DNA from: Flavobacterium enshiense DK69
GTDB taxonomy: Bacteria > Bacteroidota > Bacteroidia > Flavobacteriales > Flavobacteriaceae
Direction: 5' to 3'
DNA: 64,000 nt
NCBI RefSeq assembly: GCF_000498495.1
Contig: NZ_AVCS01000008.1
Location: 62,001 to 126,000, forward strand
The position numbers and the translations under genes are program-made. Within the stretch, counting starts at the first letter, position 1, and each line of letters starts with the position of its first letter. This document shows positions 28,034 to 37,141 of this stretch, piece by piece. A model generated the notes under the pieces. That model saw nothing but the letters and a program-made list of their open reading frames with translations, made no database searches and had not been told where the DNA came from.

Positions 28034-29998
28034 CTAAAAATCAAACTCATCCGCCAAATTCGTTTCGGCAGGAATAGTATCCTGAACCACTTTTATCTTT
28101 AAAAACGATCGGGCACGGCCGGAAATGTAAATTGGAGCCGATTGTCCAATGGTGTCTTCCGAGGTAATCAACGCGCGGCGCAGCATCAGGTTTTTAATGT
28201 AGTTCTGATTTTTTTGAGCGTATGATTTCTGATTGCCTTCATCGTCAAATTGCCACATGAATTTCTTTGGTTTTGGTACGATGGAAGCAAGGTACAAACA
28301 CTCGTTCAGTGTTAAGTCACTCGGACTTTTCTGGAAATAAAAATGCGCCGCTTCCCCGATGCCATATACATTCGGGCCCCATTCAATCACGTTGAAATAG
28401 ACTTCCAGCATTCTGGATTTGGTAGCGATTCGGTTGTTTTCCAAAACATAGACCAACAGGATTTCTTCCAGTTTACGGGAAAGTGTTTTTTCGCGGGTCA
28501 GAAATACGTTTTTCACGAGCTGCATGCTGATGGTACTTGCGCCTCGGGCAAATTTTTTGGTTCGGATGTTTTTGACAATCGACTGTTTAAAGGCTTCGTT
28601 GATAAAACCGTGGTGACGGCGAAATGAAGGATCCTCGTTGGTTAAAACGGCTTTTTCCAGGTAAGGTGAAATCTGATCCAGCGGCGTATAATTCGGATTG
28701 CCGGCTCCTACCAAAATAGGACGTTGTTCGACATCGTTTTCAATGGCACGATAGGTGAATTCTCCGTTGAGTTTCGCAAGATTCGCTTCACCGTATTTCA
28801 CGATGCGGAGGTTTTCCTTATTGAGTTTGACGTCGAAAATTAGATTGTCCGGTTTCTTCTTGTTGTATTCGAAATTCAGTTTGTAGTCAAAATTCCCTTC
28901 AGCTTCCATCCCTTCAAAATGCGTAAACAAACCTTGTGGAAGCGAGGTAATGAAATCCTGTGCTTTCATTTTTGGGATGCGGATTTTCAGCTTGTAAATC
29001 GTGTCTTCTTCGGTATTGTATTCGGCAAAAGGATGTACTTTGATGTGGTTTAGTTGTGCCGATGAGGTGCTGTCAATTGAAATAAAATCACGTCCCAAAA
29101 GGAAACGGTAGTCGAAACGGGCATTTTTAATAACTACATCTTTTTTGGCAATTTTCGGATGGTTGATAGTGAAATTTTCAATCGAAGTAAAGCCATCGAT
29201 GTGCAGCTCACCACTTTCCATTTCCAGTTTGTCCAGCTTTATGTGGATGTTGTCGAAGCTTGATTTGAGTCCGAAACGCTCGTCAATATAAGGCAGCTGA
29301 ATTTTGGAAGTATCACTGTTGAAGAATTTCAGATCGGCTTTTTTCTCGCGGGGATTGGCAAAACCCTTGATGTTCCAGTTTTGCGAGAATGTATTGGTTT
29401 TTACATTGATGGCGGTTTGCAGCTGATGGTCTTCCAAGCGCAAATCGTTCATGTGTAACGTTACTTTACGTCCCATGTCGTCCATGCGTAACGACAGGTT
29501 TTTCAGTTTCATTTCCGTCGGAACCAGGTTCAGTGCTTTCGACAATAGTCGGTAGACCAATTTGGCGTAATTGCGTTTTTCATTCGATTTTTCCTCTTTA
29601 TGGCCGTTGAGAAAAGCGTCGAAATTGCGTCCGTTTTTATTTTTAACGAGTTGAATAAAACCGTTGTTCATTTCGAGGTTCTTCAGTTGAATATCCCCTG
29701 TAAGCAACTCCAAAATATTATAACTGGTTTTTATATTCTGAACCGATAAAAGCGTGTCAGCTTCTTTCGGGATCAGGACAATATCATGAAGTTCTACACC
29801 AGTAGCTCCTATGAAAGCTGCCTTTTTAACTGAAAAATGGCAATTGTATTCGCTGTCGAATTTGGATTTTACTTTGGCGATTGCTTTTTGCAATAACATA
29901 TCACGGAAGAAATACATTCCAGCCATGGCCAGCAGTAACAGTGCTGCCAGGATTTTCAGGAAAAGAAAAAACTTTTGCTTTCTGGATCGTAGTGCCAT
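28034..29998 (-). CDS. AsmA-like / glycosyltransferase 51 fusion (peptidoglycan transglycosylase)
   Basis: 654 residues. One N-terminal membrane anchor (about 10-30) precedes a long AsmA-like periplasmic region (about 40-430) of beta-rich repeats. The C-terminal GT51 domain (about 440-620) polymerises lipid II glycan strands. GT51 motifs are present: EDPSFRRHHGF with the catalytic Glu, RGASTISMQLVKN, RKLEEILLVYVLE and EVYFNVIEWGPNVYGIGEAA. No transpeptidase domain follows, so this is a monofunctional transglycosylase carrying a lipid-transport-like region. The same architecture is known in other Bacteroidetes; its biological reason is unclear. Confidence 0.85.
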   Translation of the reverse strand: MALRSRKQKFFLFLKILAALLLLAMAGMYFFRDMLLQKAIAKVKSKFDSEYNCHFSVKKAAFIGATGVELHDIVLIPKEADTLLSVQNIKTSYNILELLTGDIQLKNLEMNNGFIQLVKNKNGRNFDAFLNGHKEEKSNEKRNYAKLVYRLLSKALNLVPTEMKLKNLSLRMDDMGRKVTLHMNDLRLEDHQLQTAINVKTNTFSQNWNIKGFANPREKKADLKFFNSDTSKIQLPYIDERFGLKSSFDNIHIKLDKLEMESGELHIDGFTSIENFTINHPKIAKKDVVIKNARFDYRFLLGRDFISIDSTSSAQLNHIKVHPFAEYNTEEDTIYKLKIRIPKMKAQDFITSLPQGLFTHFEGMEAEGNFDYKLNFEYNKKKPDNLIFDVKLNKENLRIVKYGEANLAKLNGEFTYRAIENDVEQRPILVGAGNPNYTPLDQISPYLEKAVLTNEDPSFRRHHGFINEAFKQSIVKNIRTKKFARGASTISMQLVKNVFLTREKTLSRKLEEILLVYVLENNRIATKSRMLEVYFNVIEWGPNVYGIGEAAHFYFQKSPSDLTLNECLYLASIVPKPKKFMWQFDDEGNQKSYAQKNQNYIKNLMLRRALITSEDTIGQSAPIYISGRARSFLKIKVVQDTIPAETNLADEFDF

Positions 29999-30454
29999 TG
30001 GTAAATGATGTTATTGGGAGAGCGAAGCTACTAAAATTTCCGTTTTTAAATTCTCTGGGAGGGTATTTTCTTGCATTTCCGAAATTTTTCCTTGCGCATC
30101 ATAGGGTTTACGATTTAAAGGGTTTCGGATTAAGGCTCCTGATATTTAAATCAATAAGCTAATTTACGACTTTTTTTCTTCCTGAACATGTTCCATATTT
30201 TTTGGATTAATGAGGGTTTATTTGTTGCTGTTCAATGATTTTACAAAAGGGATTTATTTTTTTAAAATTATTAAGAAATTTCTACTAATTTTGTTTTTTG
30301 TAGCTGAATTCCCTAAAATGTTTTGAAACCTGTATAAATAATTGTGTATGAGTGTTCCTACTTTTAGTCGAAAAGAAGCAAAAACAGTTAACAAAAACAG
30401 TGAGAATCTAAGATCCTTAAAAACAGGAAAGTATAATAATTATTAATCAAATAA
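29999..30454. other. AT-rich intergenic stretch with a 32-codon frame
   Basis: A 456-base gap. A TAATTTTG element near 30286 may be the promoter of the downstream T9SS gene. A small plus-strand frame at 30348-30446 encodes 32 residues (MSVPTFSRKEAKTV onward) just before the 30455 gene. It could be a leader peptide or chance. Nothing else is recognised. Confidence 0.35.
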
Positions 30455-31630
30455 ATGAAAAAAGAAACACAAAACATTTTCGGAACAAGAAAAAACAAAA
30501 TTACCACTGTAGCAGTGTTGTTCATGTGTCTTATATTTAGTTCAAATTCATTTGGACAGAATCTTCTGTCGCAAATAGCTGAGAACTGGGTGGATGGAAA
30601 TTGGAAAAATTATTATAGGTCACTGTATGCTTATGATAACAATAATCATTTGATAAACTATCAAAATCAAACTTGGGATGTGTCTTCAAATACCTGGAAA
30701 AATTTCATCCAAGATATTTATGTAAATAATTCTAACGGAACTGTAAATAATTCTATACGTCAAGATTGGAGCAGCGGAACCAATGCGTGGAATAATCAGT
30801 TTAGATATGTGCATTCCTATAATTCGGCTGGAGCAGAGCTTATGAAAGTAGTAGAAGCATGGACAAATGGTAACTGGCAGACTTCAGGCAGATTGCTATC
30901 TACTTATGATAACAATAATTATATGACACATTATCTATATCAAACTTGGGAAACTGGTACAAATTCCTGGCAAAATTTCTTTCAATATAATTATGTAAAT
31001 AATGCTAACGGAACTATAAATAATTATACACAGCAAAATTGGGACATCACACTTAATGCTTGGAAAAATACTCTAAGAATGACGCATACATATGATGTTG
31101 CAGGTAATCTTCAAACGATAGTTACGGAAGCATGGGCAAATGACAGTTGGCAGAATTCATATAAGCAAGTATATGTTTATGATGGGAATAATTATGTTAT
31201 AAATTATCAATTTCAGATTTGGGATGTGTCTTCAAATACCTGGAAAAATTCTTCTCAAATTAATTATTCCCTTAATCCTGATGAAACCTATAGCCATTAC
31301 ATTTATCAAATGTGGGACAACGAAACCAATGCATGGAAAAATTATCAAAGAGTAACATATACTTATGGATCAACGTTAGGAATCGATAACTTTAATTATC
31401 GAAAAGATTTTACGGTATATCCAAATCCGGCAACAAATAATATTACTATAAAATCAGAGGATAATAATGGTGCAGTTTATTGTATCATCGATCAACTGGG
31501 CAGGCAAGTTTTGAATGGTAGATTAAATGGCAGCGAAACGGTTGTTGATATCGACCAATTATCGAAAGGTGCTTATTTTATCCAAATGGGACAAGAGAAG
31601 CCACAGACAATAAAAATAATAAAACAATAA
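30455..31630 (+). CDS. Tryptophan-rich repeat protein with T9SS type A sorting domain
   Basis: 391 residues. An extended signal region (about 1-36) precedes seven to eight imperfect repeats of about 35 residues built on W...(S/T)N.W.N followed by a tyrosine-rich strand (Y.Y...NNY). They resemble YD-like beta repeats. The last ~75 residues are a type A sorting domain (VYPNPATNNITI, IIDQLGRQV). The protein is therefore exported by the T9SS. No enzymatic motif is seen; a binding or structural role is inference. Asn-rich composition sets it apart from its neighbours. Confidence 0.8.
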   Translation: MKKETQNIFGTRKNKITTVAVLFMCLIFSSNSFGQNLLSQIAENWVDGNWKNYYRSLYAYDNNNHLINYQNQTWDVSSNTWKNFIQDIYVNNSNGTVNNSIRQDWSSGTNAWNNQFRYVHSYNSAGAELMKVVEAWTNGNWQTSGRLLSTYDNNNYMTHYLYQTWETGTNSWQNFFQYNYVNNANGTINNYTQQNWDITLNAWKNTLRMTHTYDVAGNLQTIVTEAWANDSWQNSYKQVYVYDGNNYVINYQFQIWDVSSNTWKNSSQINYSLNPDETYSHYIYQMWDNETNAWKNYQRVTYTYGSTLGIDNFNYRKDFTVYPNPATNNITIKSEDNNGAVYCIIDQLGRQVLNGRLNGSETVVDIDQLSKGAYFIQMGQEKPQTIKIIKQ

Positions 31631-31653
31631 ATCGCAAACCATCATATTGTATA

Positions 31654-31684
31654 AAAAAGGCTGTCCGACAAAGGCAGCCTTTTT
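31654..31684 (+). terminator. Terminator after the Trp-repeat T9SS protein
   Basis: Stem AAAAAGGCTG/CAGCCTTTTT with an 11-base loop, about 25 bases after the stop and before bioF. Confidence 0.85.
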
Positions 31685-31712
31685 TTGTAAAACGGCAAAC
31701 CCAAAAGATGTT

Positions 31713-31720
31713 TATCTTTG
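31713..31720 (+). promoter_or_regulatory. -7 element of bioF
   Basis: TATCTTTG ends four bases before the bioF ATG. With the usual start site about seven bases after the element, the bioF mRNA would be leaderless or nearly so. Confidence 0.45.
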
Positions 31721-31724
31721 AACC

Positions 31725-32861
31725 ATGAAACATTTCCCAAAATCATTAGCAGGTAAACTTAATCAAAGGATTCAGAGCCATTCGCTCCGTAAGTTATCGG
31801 AACCAAATTCGCTGATTGATTTTTCTTCCAATGATTATCTCGGTTTTTCCAAAAGTGAGTTCATTTTTGATGCCACCCATCAACTGTTATCGGAAAGGAA
31901 TTTAAAAAGTAACGGGGCTACCGGTTCACGTTTGCTTTCTGGGAATCATATTTTGTATTCGGAGGCTGAGGAGTTTATCGCAAAATTCCACGAATCGGAA
32001 AGTGCTTTGATTTTTAATTCGGGTTATGATGCCAATGTTGGGTTTTTCAGTTCCGTGCCACAACGAAGTGATGTGATTTTGTATGACGAGTTGAGTCATG
32101 CATCTATTCGCGACGGGATTCAGTTGTCGAATGCCAAATCCTATAAGTTCGAGCACAATGATTTTGAAGCGCTTGAAAAATTGATCCTTCGATTTAAAAA
32201 TGACAATTCAGAAATCTATATCGTAACCGAAAGCGTTTTTTCCATGGATGGCGATTGCCCTAACATGGAAGAATTAATTGCTTTATGTGAAAAATACCGA
32301 TGCCTTTTAGTACTTGACGAAGCGCACGCTCTGGGTGTTTTTGGTGAAAAAGGCGAAGGATTGGTGCAAAGCATGAACCTGCAGGATAAGGTTTTTGCCC
32401 GAATCATGACTTTCGGTAAAGGCTTGGGTTGTCATGGAGCGGCCGTTTTAGGAAGTGCCGAATTGAAAAATTACCTTGTAAATTTCGCACGAAGTTTTAT
32501 TTATACTACCGGACTTTCCCCACATTCCGTAGCGACTATTCTGATGTCCTATCAGCAATTGGAAACGGAAAATATCGACCAACTTCGAGAGAATATAGTG
32601 TATTTCAATCAGCAGAAAAATCTGTTGGGATTGAAACAGTTATTCGTTAGAAGTAAATCGGCCATACAGTCGGCCATAATTCCTGGAAACGAAAAAGTGA
32701 AAGCCATTGCGCATCAATTGCAGGAAAGCGGTTTTGATGTTAAGGCGATTTTATCACCCACAGTGCCACAAGGACAGGAACGCCTTCGTTTTTGTCTGCA
32801 CAGCTACAATTCGAAAGAAGAAATTTCGTCTGTATTTGCCTGTATTTCCTCACTTTTGTAA
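31725..32861 (+). CDS. bioF: 8-amino-7-oxononanoate synthase
   Basis: BioF condenses pimeloyl-thioester with alanine to give 8-amino-7-oxononanoate, the first committed step of biotin ring assembly. This 378-residue PLP enzyme of the alpha-oxoamine synthase family shows GSRLLSGNH, DELSHASIRDG, VLDEAHALGVFG (198-209) and the PLP lysine K232 in TFGKGLGCHGAA. The other biotin genes are at 35206-37118 and 44414-45514, interrupted by unrelated genes. It could in principle be another alpha-oxoamine synthase, but context and length favour BioF. Confidence 0.92.
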   Translation: MKHFPKSLAGKLNQRIQSHSLRKLSEPNSLIDFSSNDYLGFSKSEFIFDATHQLLSERNLKSNGATGSRLLSGNHILYSEAEEFIAKFHESESALIFNSGYDANVGFFSSVPQRSDVILYDELSHASIRDGIQLSNAKSYKFEHNDFEALEKLILRFKNDNSEIYIVTESVFSMDGDCPNMEELIALCEKYRCLLVLDEAHALGVFGEKGEGLVQSMNLQDKVFARIMTFGKGLGCHGAAVLGSAELKNYLVNFARSFIYTTGLSPHSVATILMSYQQLETENIDQLRENIVYFNQQKNLLGLKQLFVRSKSAIQSAIIPGNEKVKAIAHQLQESGFDVKAILSPTVPQGQERLRFCLHSYNSKEEISSVFACISSLL

Positions 32862-32937
32862 AAAATATAAAAATTTTCTGTAACGTTTTGTACTTTCGAT
32901 TACTTACGAATCGTAAACCAATAAAAACAAAACGATT

Positions 32938-33135
32938 ATGAAAACAGAAATCACTTCAAACAAAGTAAAAACGTACGCTACTATTGTTTTAATCTTATTG
33001 TCATCCTTTCTTTTAAGTTTTTCTCTTGTAAGATATTTTGTATTTGATAAAGAAATTTCTGCACCAGTATTGATTATTTCGGCTATTGTTTTTGGCAACA
33101 GTATGATGTCAATGTATAAAATGCGAAATAAATAA
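32938..33135 (+). CDS. Small two-span membrane protein
   Basis: 65 residues with two hydrophobic segments (about 11-32 and 40-56) and basic ends. It stands between bioF and the GumN gene, about 50 bases from the latter. I do not recognise a family. A TACTTTCG near-match to the -7 element lies upstream at about 32890. Probably a real small membrane protein. Confidence 0.6.
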   Translation: MKTEITSNKVKTYATIVLILLSSFLLSFSLVRYFVFDKEISAPVLIISAIVFGNSMMSMYKMRNK

Positions 33136-33184
33136 ATGTCGGCGTTTCAATTATCAATCAAAAAACATCAAAAAATCAATCAAA

Positions 33185-34039
33185 ATGAGAAACACAATTA
33201 AATCAGTCATCGTAATTATTGCCTCAGTCATCGGTTTCGGCGCCAATGCTCAAACAAAATCGGAATCGAATTCCTTGTTGTGGGAAGTATCAGGGAACGG
33301 ATTGGCAAAATCATCGTATTTGTATGGAACCATGCACATGATGTGTGAAAAGGATTTTATGATACCCGAAAAGGCTAAGAAAGCATTTGGGAAATCAGAC
33401 AAATTGGCTTTGGAGATTGATTTGGATGATCCGGCAGAACTACAGTACATGCAGAAAATGAGTCTGGCAAATGAACCGTTATCCAAGGTGTTGTCCAAAG
33501 AAGAGTATCAGAAATTGGATGGATTTTTAAAAGAAACGGTAGGCGTGGGAGCCAGTCAGTTTGAAAATTCCAATATGCTGAGCATAATGAGTGTCGTCAT
33601 GATGAAAGCGCTGAGCTGTCCGCCAAAAATGTTCGAAATGGAATTCCTGCAAATGGCAATCCAACGAAAGATGGAAACTATCGGATTGGAGAAAATTCAG
33701 GACGAAGTTACTGCTTTTGACAAATCGTATTCTAATGAAGAGTTTATCGAACAATTAAAATATTACGATTCGAAACTTTTTCAGGATATGTCGAAGGTGT
33801 ATAATAGCGAAAAGCTGGACGAACTGTATGCTATGGTGATTGATAAAAAATTTATGGATGATAACACCAGACATTGGATGTTGGATTTCAGAAATGAAAA
33901 CTGGATGAAAAGCATTCCGGAGTTAATGAAAAAGGAAAGTGTGTTTTTTGCTGTGGGAGCTGGCCATTTGGCTGGAGAAAAGGGACTGATCATGTTATTG
34001 AGAAAAGCAGGTTATACTTTAAAACCGGTAATGAAATAA
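33185..34039 (+). CDS. TraB/GumN family protein
   Basis: 284 residues with a signal peptide (1-22). The family's two GxxH-type motifs are present: YLYGTMHMM near the start and VGAGHLAGEKG near the end, together with EIDLDDP. They form the metal-dependent active site of the TraB/Tiki peptidase-like fold. The protein is probably periplasmic or outer-membrane facing. The ECF sigma factor follows after 7 bases, so the three genes 33185-35151 look like one operon. The substrate is unknown. Confidence 0.85.
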   Translation: MRNTIKSVIVIIASVIGFGANAQTKSESNSLLWEVSGNGLAKSSYLYGTMHMMCEKDFMIPEKAKKAFGKSDKLALEIDLDDPAELQYMQKMSLANEPLSKVLSKEEYQKLDGFLKETVGVGASQFENSNMLSIMSVVMMKALSCPPKMFEMEFLQMAIQRKMETIGLEKIQDEVTAFDKSYSNEEFIEQLKYYDSKLFQDMSKVYNSEKLDELYAMVIDKKFMDDNTRHWMLDFRNENWMKSIPELMKKESVFFAVGAGHLAGEKGLIMLLRKAGYTLKPVMK

Positions 34040-34046
34040 GACCATT

Positions 34047-34550
34047 TTGAAAGCTAAAGAACAGGAATTTTTAACTCGCATCGAGCAACATAAGGGCATA
34101 CTTTATAAGGTTTCCAAAATGTATATGGATAATCTTGACGATCAACAGGATTTGTTTCAGGAAATAGTCTGCCAGTTGTGGAAATCGAATGACACTTTTA
34201 AGGGAGAGAGCCAATTTTCGACCTGGATGTATCGGGTGGCAATCAATACTTCGATTGTTTTTCTGAAAAAAGAAAAGCGAAAGGTGGATAAATATGAAAT
34301 AGCGTCAGACAATATTCGGGAGGAAGATTGTGATGCCCATATTAAGGAAAGTCAGTTGGAGCATTTTTATAGAGCTGTTCAGAAACTGGAAAAAATCGAC
34401 AAGGCCATCATATTTTACCAACTCGAAGGCTTCTCACATAAGGAAATTGGTGAAAGCTTGGGTATTTCCGAAGGAAATGCGAGGGTGAAATTAAACAGGG
34501 CCAAAGAAAAATTAAAAGAAATTATAAAAAATCAAGGATATGGATTTTAA
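34047..34550 (+). CDS. ECF-type RNA polymerase sigma factor
   Basis: 167 residues, starting at TTG 34047; no ATG lies upstream in frame. Region 2 (about 10-80) has DDQQDLFQEIVCQLWKS and the STWMYRVAIN helix. Region 4 (about 110-160) has AIIFYQLEGFSHKEIGESLGISEGNARVKLNRAKEKL, the DNA-binding helix-turn-helix. It belongs to the group 4 sigma factors. It sits between a GumN gene and an overlapping membrane protein, the usual place for an anti-sigma factor. Confidence 0.9.
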   Translation: MKAKEQEFLTRIEQHKGILYKVSKMYMDNLDDQQDLFQEIVCQLWKSNDTFKGESQFSTWMYRVAINTSIVFLKKEKRKVDKYEIASDNIREEDCDAHIKESQLEHFYRAVQKLEKIDKAIIFYQLEGFSHKEIGESLGISEGNARVKLNRAKEKLKEIIKNQGYGF

Positions 34551-35151
34551 CGATATACAATCAGCATGGAATAACGAAAAAACCGAGAATGTTGTTATTC
34601 CCACTAATTTAGAAAAACTGCAATCGGCCAATACGCCATTGGATAAGATTAGAAAAAACCTGAAAAATGAATTTGTTTACCAGATTATTTCGATAGTACT
34701 CCTTGGGTTTGTCCCTTTTGTGCACAATCTGCCAACGAAGTTTTTTGCACCATATTATTTGTTGTTCACCATTTTTGTGGCAGTTTGCGCTTACTATCTG
34801 GTGAAATTATACATCTTTTATAAGAGATTAAATAAAACAACGTTGAATACCAAAGACAGTTTATACGAAACCTATTTTGATATCCGACTCAATATGGAAC
34901 TGTATAAAACGTTTGGTTTTGCCTTAACCCCGTTTTTGGTTTTGTTTATGTTGGGATTTCTGTATTTGGGATTTTCCAAAACATTAGATCTTTCAACCGG
35001 TTTGAGTAATTTTCATTTGGCGACTTTGTTTGCTGTGGTTGCCTCTACGATTTTATTGATGGGACTGGCACTCGAATGGTGGGTACACTATTTTTATGGG
35101 AAGTATGCTAAAGACATCCGAAAAGTAATTGATGAATTAAAAGAAGAATAA
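34540..35151 (+). CDS. Membrane protein, probable anti-sigma partner
   Basis: 203 residues that overlap the sigma gene by 11 bases. A soluble N-terminal part (1-45, starting MDFNDIQSAWNNEK) precedes four hydrophobic segments (about 50-65, 70-95, 125-147, 160-180) and a basic/acidic tail. The overlap with an ECF sigma gene and the membrane topology suggest an anti-sigma factor. It lacks the classical zinc-anti-sigma motif HxxxCxxC. The role is inferred from position only. Confidence 0.65.
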   Translation: MDFNDIQSAWNNEKTENVVIPTNLEKLQSANTPLDKIRKNLKNEFVYQIISIVLLGFVPFVHNLPTKFFAPYYLLFTIFVAVCAYYLVKLYIFYKRLNKTTLNTKDSLYETYFDIRLNMELYKTFGFALTPFLVLFMLGFLYLGFSKTLDLSTGLSNFHLATLFAVVASTILLMGLALEWWVHYFYGKYAKDIRKVIDELKEE

Positions 35152-35152
35152 T

Positions 35153-35175
35153 AAAAGCCCGTCTTTAAGATGGGT
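35153..35175 (+). terminator. Terminator after the sigma/membrane operon
   Basis: Hairpin of the form CCCGTCTT/AAGATGGG with a T tract, immediately after the stop at 35151. Confidence 0.65.
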
Positions 35176-35179
35176 TTTC

Positions 35180-35187
35180 TATTTTTG
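35180..35187 (+). promoter_or_regulatory. -7 element of bioD
   Basis: TATTTTTG lies 19 bases before the bioD start, just after the preceding terminator. No clear TTG at normal distance. Confidence 0.4.
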
Positions 35188-35205
35188 CGTAAAGTTTACT
35201 AAATC

Positions 35206-35826
35206 ATGAAAATCTTCATCACGGGAATTGGAACCGATGTTGGGAAAACCATAGCCTCCGCCATCATAACCGAAGCATTGGAAGCGGATTACTGGAAACC
35301 AGTTCAGGCTGGCGACTTGGGGCATTCCGACAGTCATAAAGTCCAGGAATATATTTCCAACGGAAAAACAAAATTCTATCCGAACACGTATGCACTAAAC
35401 ACACCGGCCAGTCCCCATTTGGCAGCCGAATTGGACGGAATCACTATCGACATAAAAAACATTAAAGAACCAAAAACCAAGAATCATCTTGTGATAGAAG
35501 GAGCAGGCGGTATTTTTGTACCGTTGAATGATACGGACTGCATTATCGATTTGATTCAACCTGATCATAAAGTGGTGGTCGTTTCCCGTCATTACTTGGG
35601 AAGTATCAATCATACTTTGTTGACGGTGGAAGCTTTAAAAAGCCGAAAGTTAGATATTGCCGGGATCGTTTTTAATGGTGATGAAAATAAGGCTTCGGAA
35701 GAAATTATCCTGAAGAAAACAGGATTAAAAATGATCGGACGCATCGAAAATGAACCGTATTTTGATTCAAATGTAATCCGATATTATGCCGATAAATTTA
35801 GAGGGAACTTGCTCGAATTGTCGTAA
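35206..35826 (+). CDS. bioD: Dethiobiotin synthetase
   Basis: BioD closes the ureido ring of biotin from 7,8-diaminononanoate, CO2 and ATP. The P-loop GIGTDVGKT is near the N-terminus, then WKPVQAG, VIEGAGGIFVPL and VVVSRHYLGSINHTLLT, all canonical. 206 residues is normal. bioA begins 20 bases downstream in the same direction. Confidence 0.94.
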   Translation: MKIFITGIGTDVGKTIASAIITEALEADYWKPVQAGDLGHSDSHKVQEYISNGKTKFYPNTYALNTPASPHLAAELDGITIDIKNIKEPKTKNHLVIEGAGGIFVPLNDTDCIIDLIQPDHKVVVVSRHYLGSINHTLLTVEALKSRKLDIAGIVFNGDENKASEEIILKKTGLKMIGRIENEPYFDSNVIRYYADKFRGNLLELS

Positions 35827-35846
35827 TTTATAATTCGTAATTGAAA

Positions 35847-37118
35847 ATGAACCTATCCGAAAGAGATATACAGTACAACTGGCACCCGTATACCCAGCAT
35901 AAGACGGCACAAACGCATATTGCCATTGCTAAGGGCGAAGGTGCTTTGTTGTGGGATGAAAACGGTAAAGAATATATTGATGCCATTGCGTCCTGGTGGG
36001 TGAACCCTTACGGGCATTCCAATAAGTTTATTGCCGATGCGATTTACAAGCAGTTAACCACTTTAGAGCATGTTTTGTTTGGCGGTTTTACACACGAACC
36101 AGCAGTTCAGGTAGCGGAAAAACTGATTCCGATGTTGCCGGATAATCAGAAGAAATTGTTCTATTCTGATAATGGGTCGACTGCCGTGGAAATTGCGATT
36201 AAAGTGGCTTTGCAGTTTTTTTACAACAAAGATGAAAAGCGTACCAAAATCATCGCCTTCGAAAATGCATTTCACGGAGATACCTTTGCGGCTATGGCAG
36301 CCAGCGGGATTTCCTTTTTTACGGAAGCGTTCAGGGGCTCGCTGATTGAAGTGGTTCGGATTCCCGTTCCGACACAAGGAAATGAACAGGCGAGCTATGA
36401 TGCTTTAGAAGCTTTGGCGAAAACGGGTGAATTTGCCGGATTTATCTTTGAACCTTTAGTGCAAGGAGCGGCCGGAATGGTGATGTATGATGCCGCTGAA
36501 CTGGATAAACTCATGGCGATTTGCAAAAAGCACCAAGTGTTTACCATTGCCGATGAGGTCATGACCGGATTTGGAAAAACAGGAAAAAATTTCGCTTGCG
36601 ATTACCTGACAGAACAACCTGATATGATGTGTTTGTCGAAAGCCTTGACTGGCGGAACCATCCCGATGGCAATAACGACATTTACTCAGGAGTTGTTTGA
36701 TGGTTTTTATGACGACGATGTAAACAAAGCGTTGTTTCACGGACATACCTTTACGGCTAATCCGACCGGATGCGCAGCTGCTCTGGCAAGCATGCAGTTA
36801 TTGGAAGCCGAAGAAATGCAGCAAAACATTAAGCGTATAAACCGTCAGCATTTGGAGTTTCAACAAAAGATTCAAAATCATGCAAGGGTGACAACTACAA
36901 GGGTGCTGGGAGTAATTTTTGCTTTGGAAATCAAAACGGGCGAAGCGGAAAGCTACTACGGAAATTTCAGGAACAAACTGTATAATTTCTTCATAGGGAA
37001 AGGAGTTATTCTCCGTCCTGTGGGAAATATTGTTTATGTTTTGCCGCCTTACATTATTTCGGACGCGCAATTGGAAAAAATTTACCAAACCGTTGAAGAA
37101 GCATTGGAGGAATGTTAA
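35847..37118 (+). CDS. bioA: Adenosylmethionine-8-amino-7-oxononanoate aminotransferase
   Basis: BioA transfers the amino group of S-adenosylmethionine to 8-amino-7-oxononanoate. 423 residues from ATG 35847; an in-frame TTG two codons earlier is less likely. Hallmarks: WHPYTQHK, SWWVNPYGHSN, SDNGSTAVEIAIKVA, FHGDTFAAM, IADEVMTGFGKTG and the PLP lysine K265 in LSKALTGG. The trailing stop codon is part of the promoter of the next gene. Confidence 0.95.
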   Translation: MNLSERDIQYNWHPYTQHKTAQTHIAIAKGEGALLWDENGKEYIDAIASWWVNPYGHSNKFIADAIYKQLTTLEHVLFGGFTHEPAVQVAEKLIPMLPDNQKKLFYSDNGSTAVEIAIKVALQFFYNKDEKRTKIIAFENAFHGDTFAAMAASGISFFTEAFRGSLIEVVRIPVPTQGNEQASYDALEALAKTGEFAGFIFEPLVQGAAGMVMYDAAELDKLMAICKKHQVFTIADEVMTGFGKTGKNFACDYLTEQPDMMCLSKALTGGTIPMAITTFTQELFDGFYDDDVNKALFHGHTFTANPTGCAAALASMQLLEAEEMQQNIKRINRQHLEFQQKIQNHARVTTTRVLGVIFALEIKTGEAESYYGNFRNKLYNFFIGKGVILRPVGNIVYVLPPYIISDAQLEKIYQTVEEALEEC

Positions 37119-37123
37119 CTTTG
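37116..37123 (+). promoter_or_regulatory. -7 element of the ketosynthase gene, on the bioA stop
   Basis: TAACTTTG begins with the bioA stop codon (TAA 37116-37118) and fits TAnnTTTG. The start site would fall near 37130, compatible with a TTG start at 37136 or 37142. Confidence 0.45.
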
Positions 37124-37141
37124 CAAAAAAAATAATTGATT

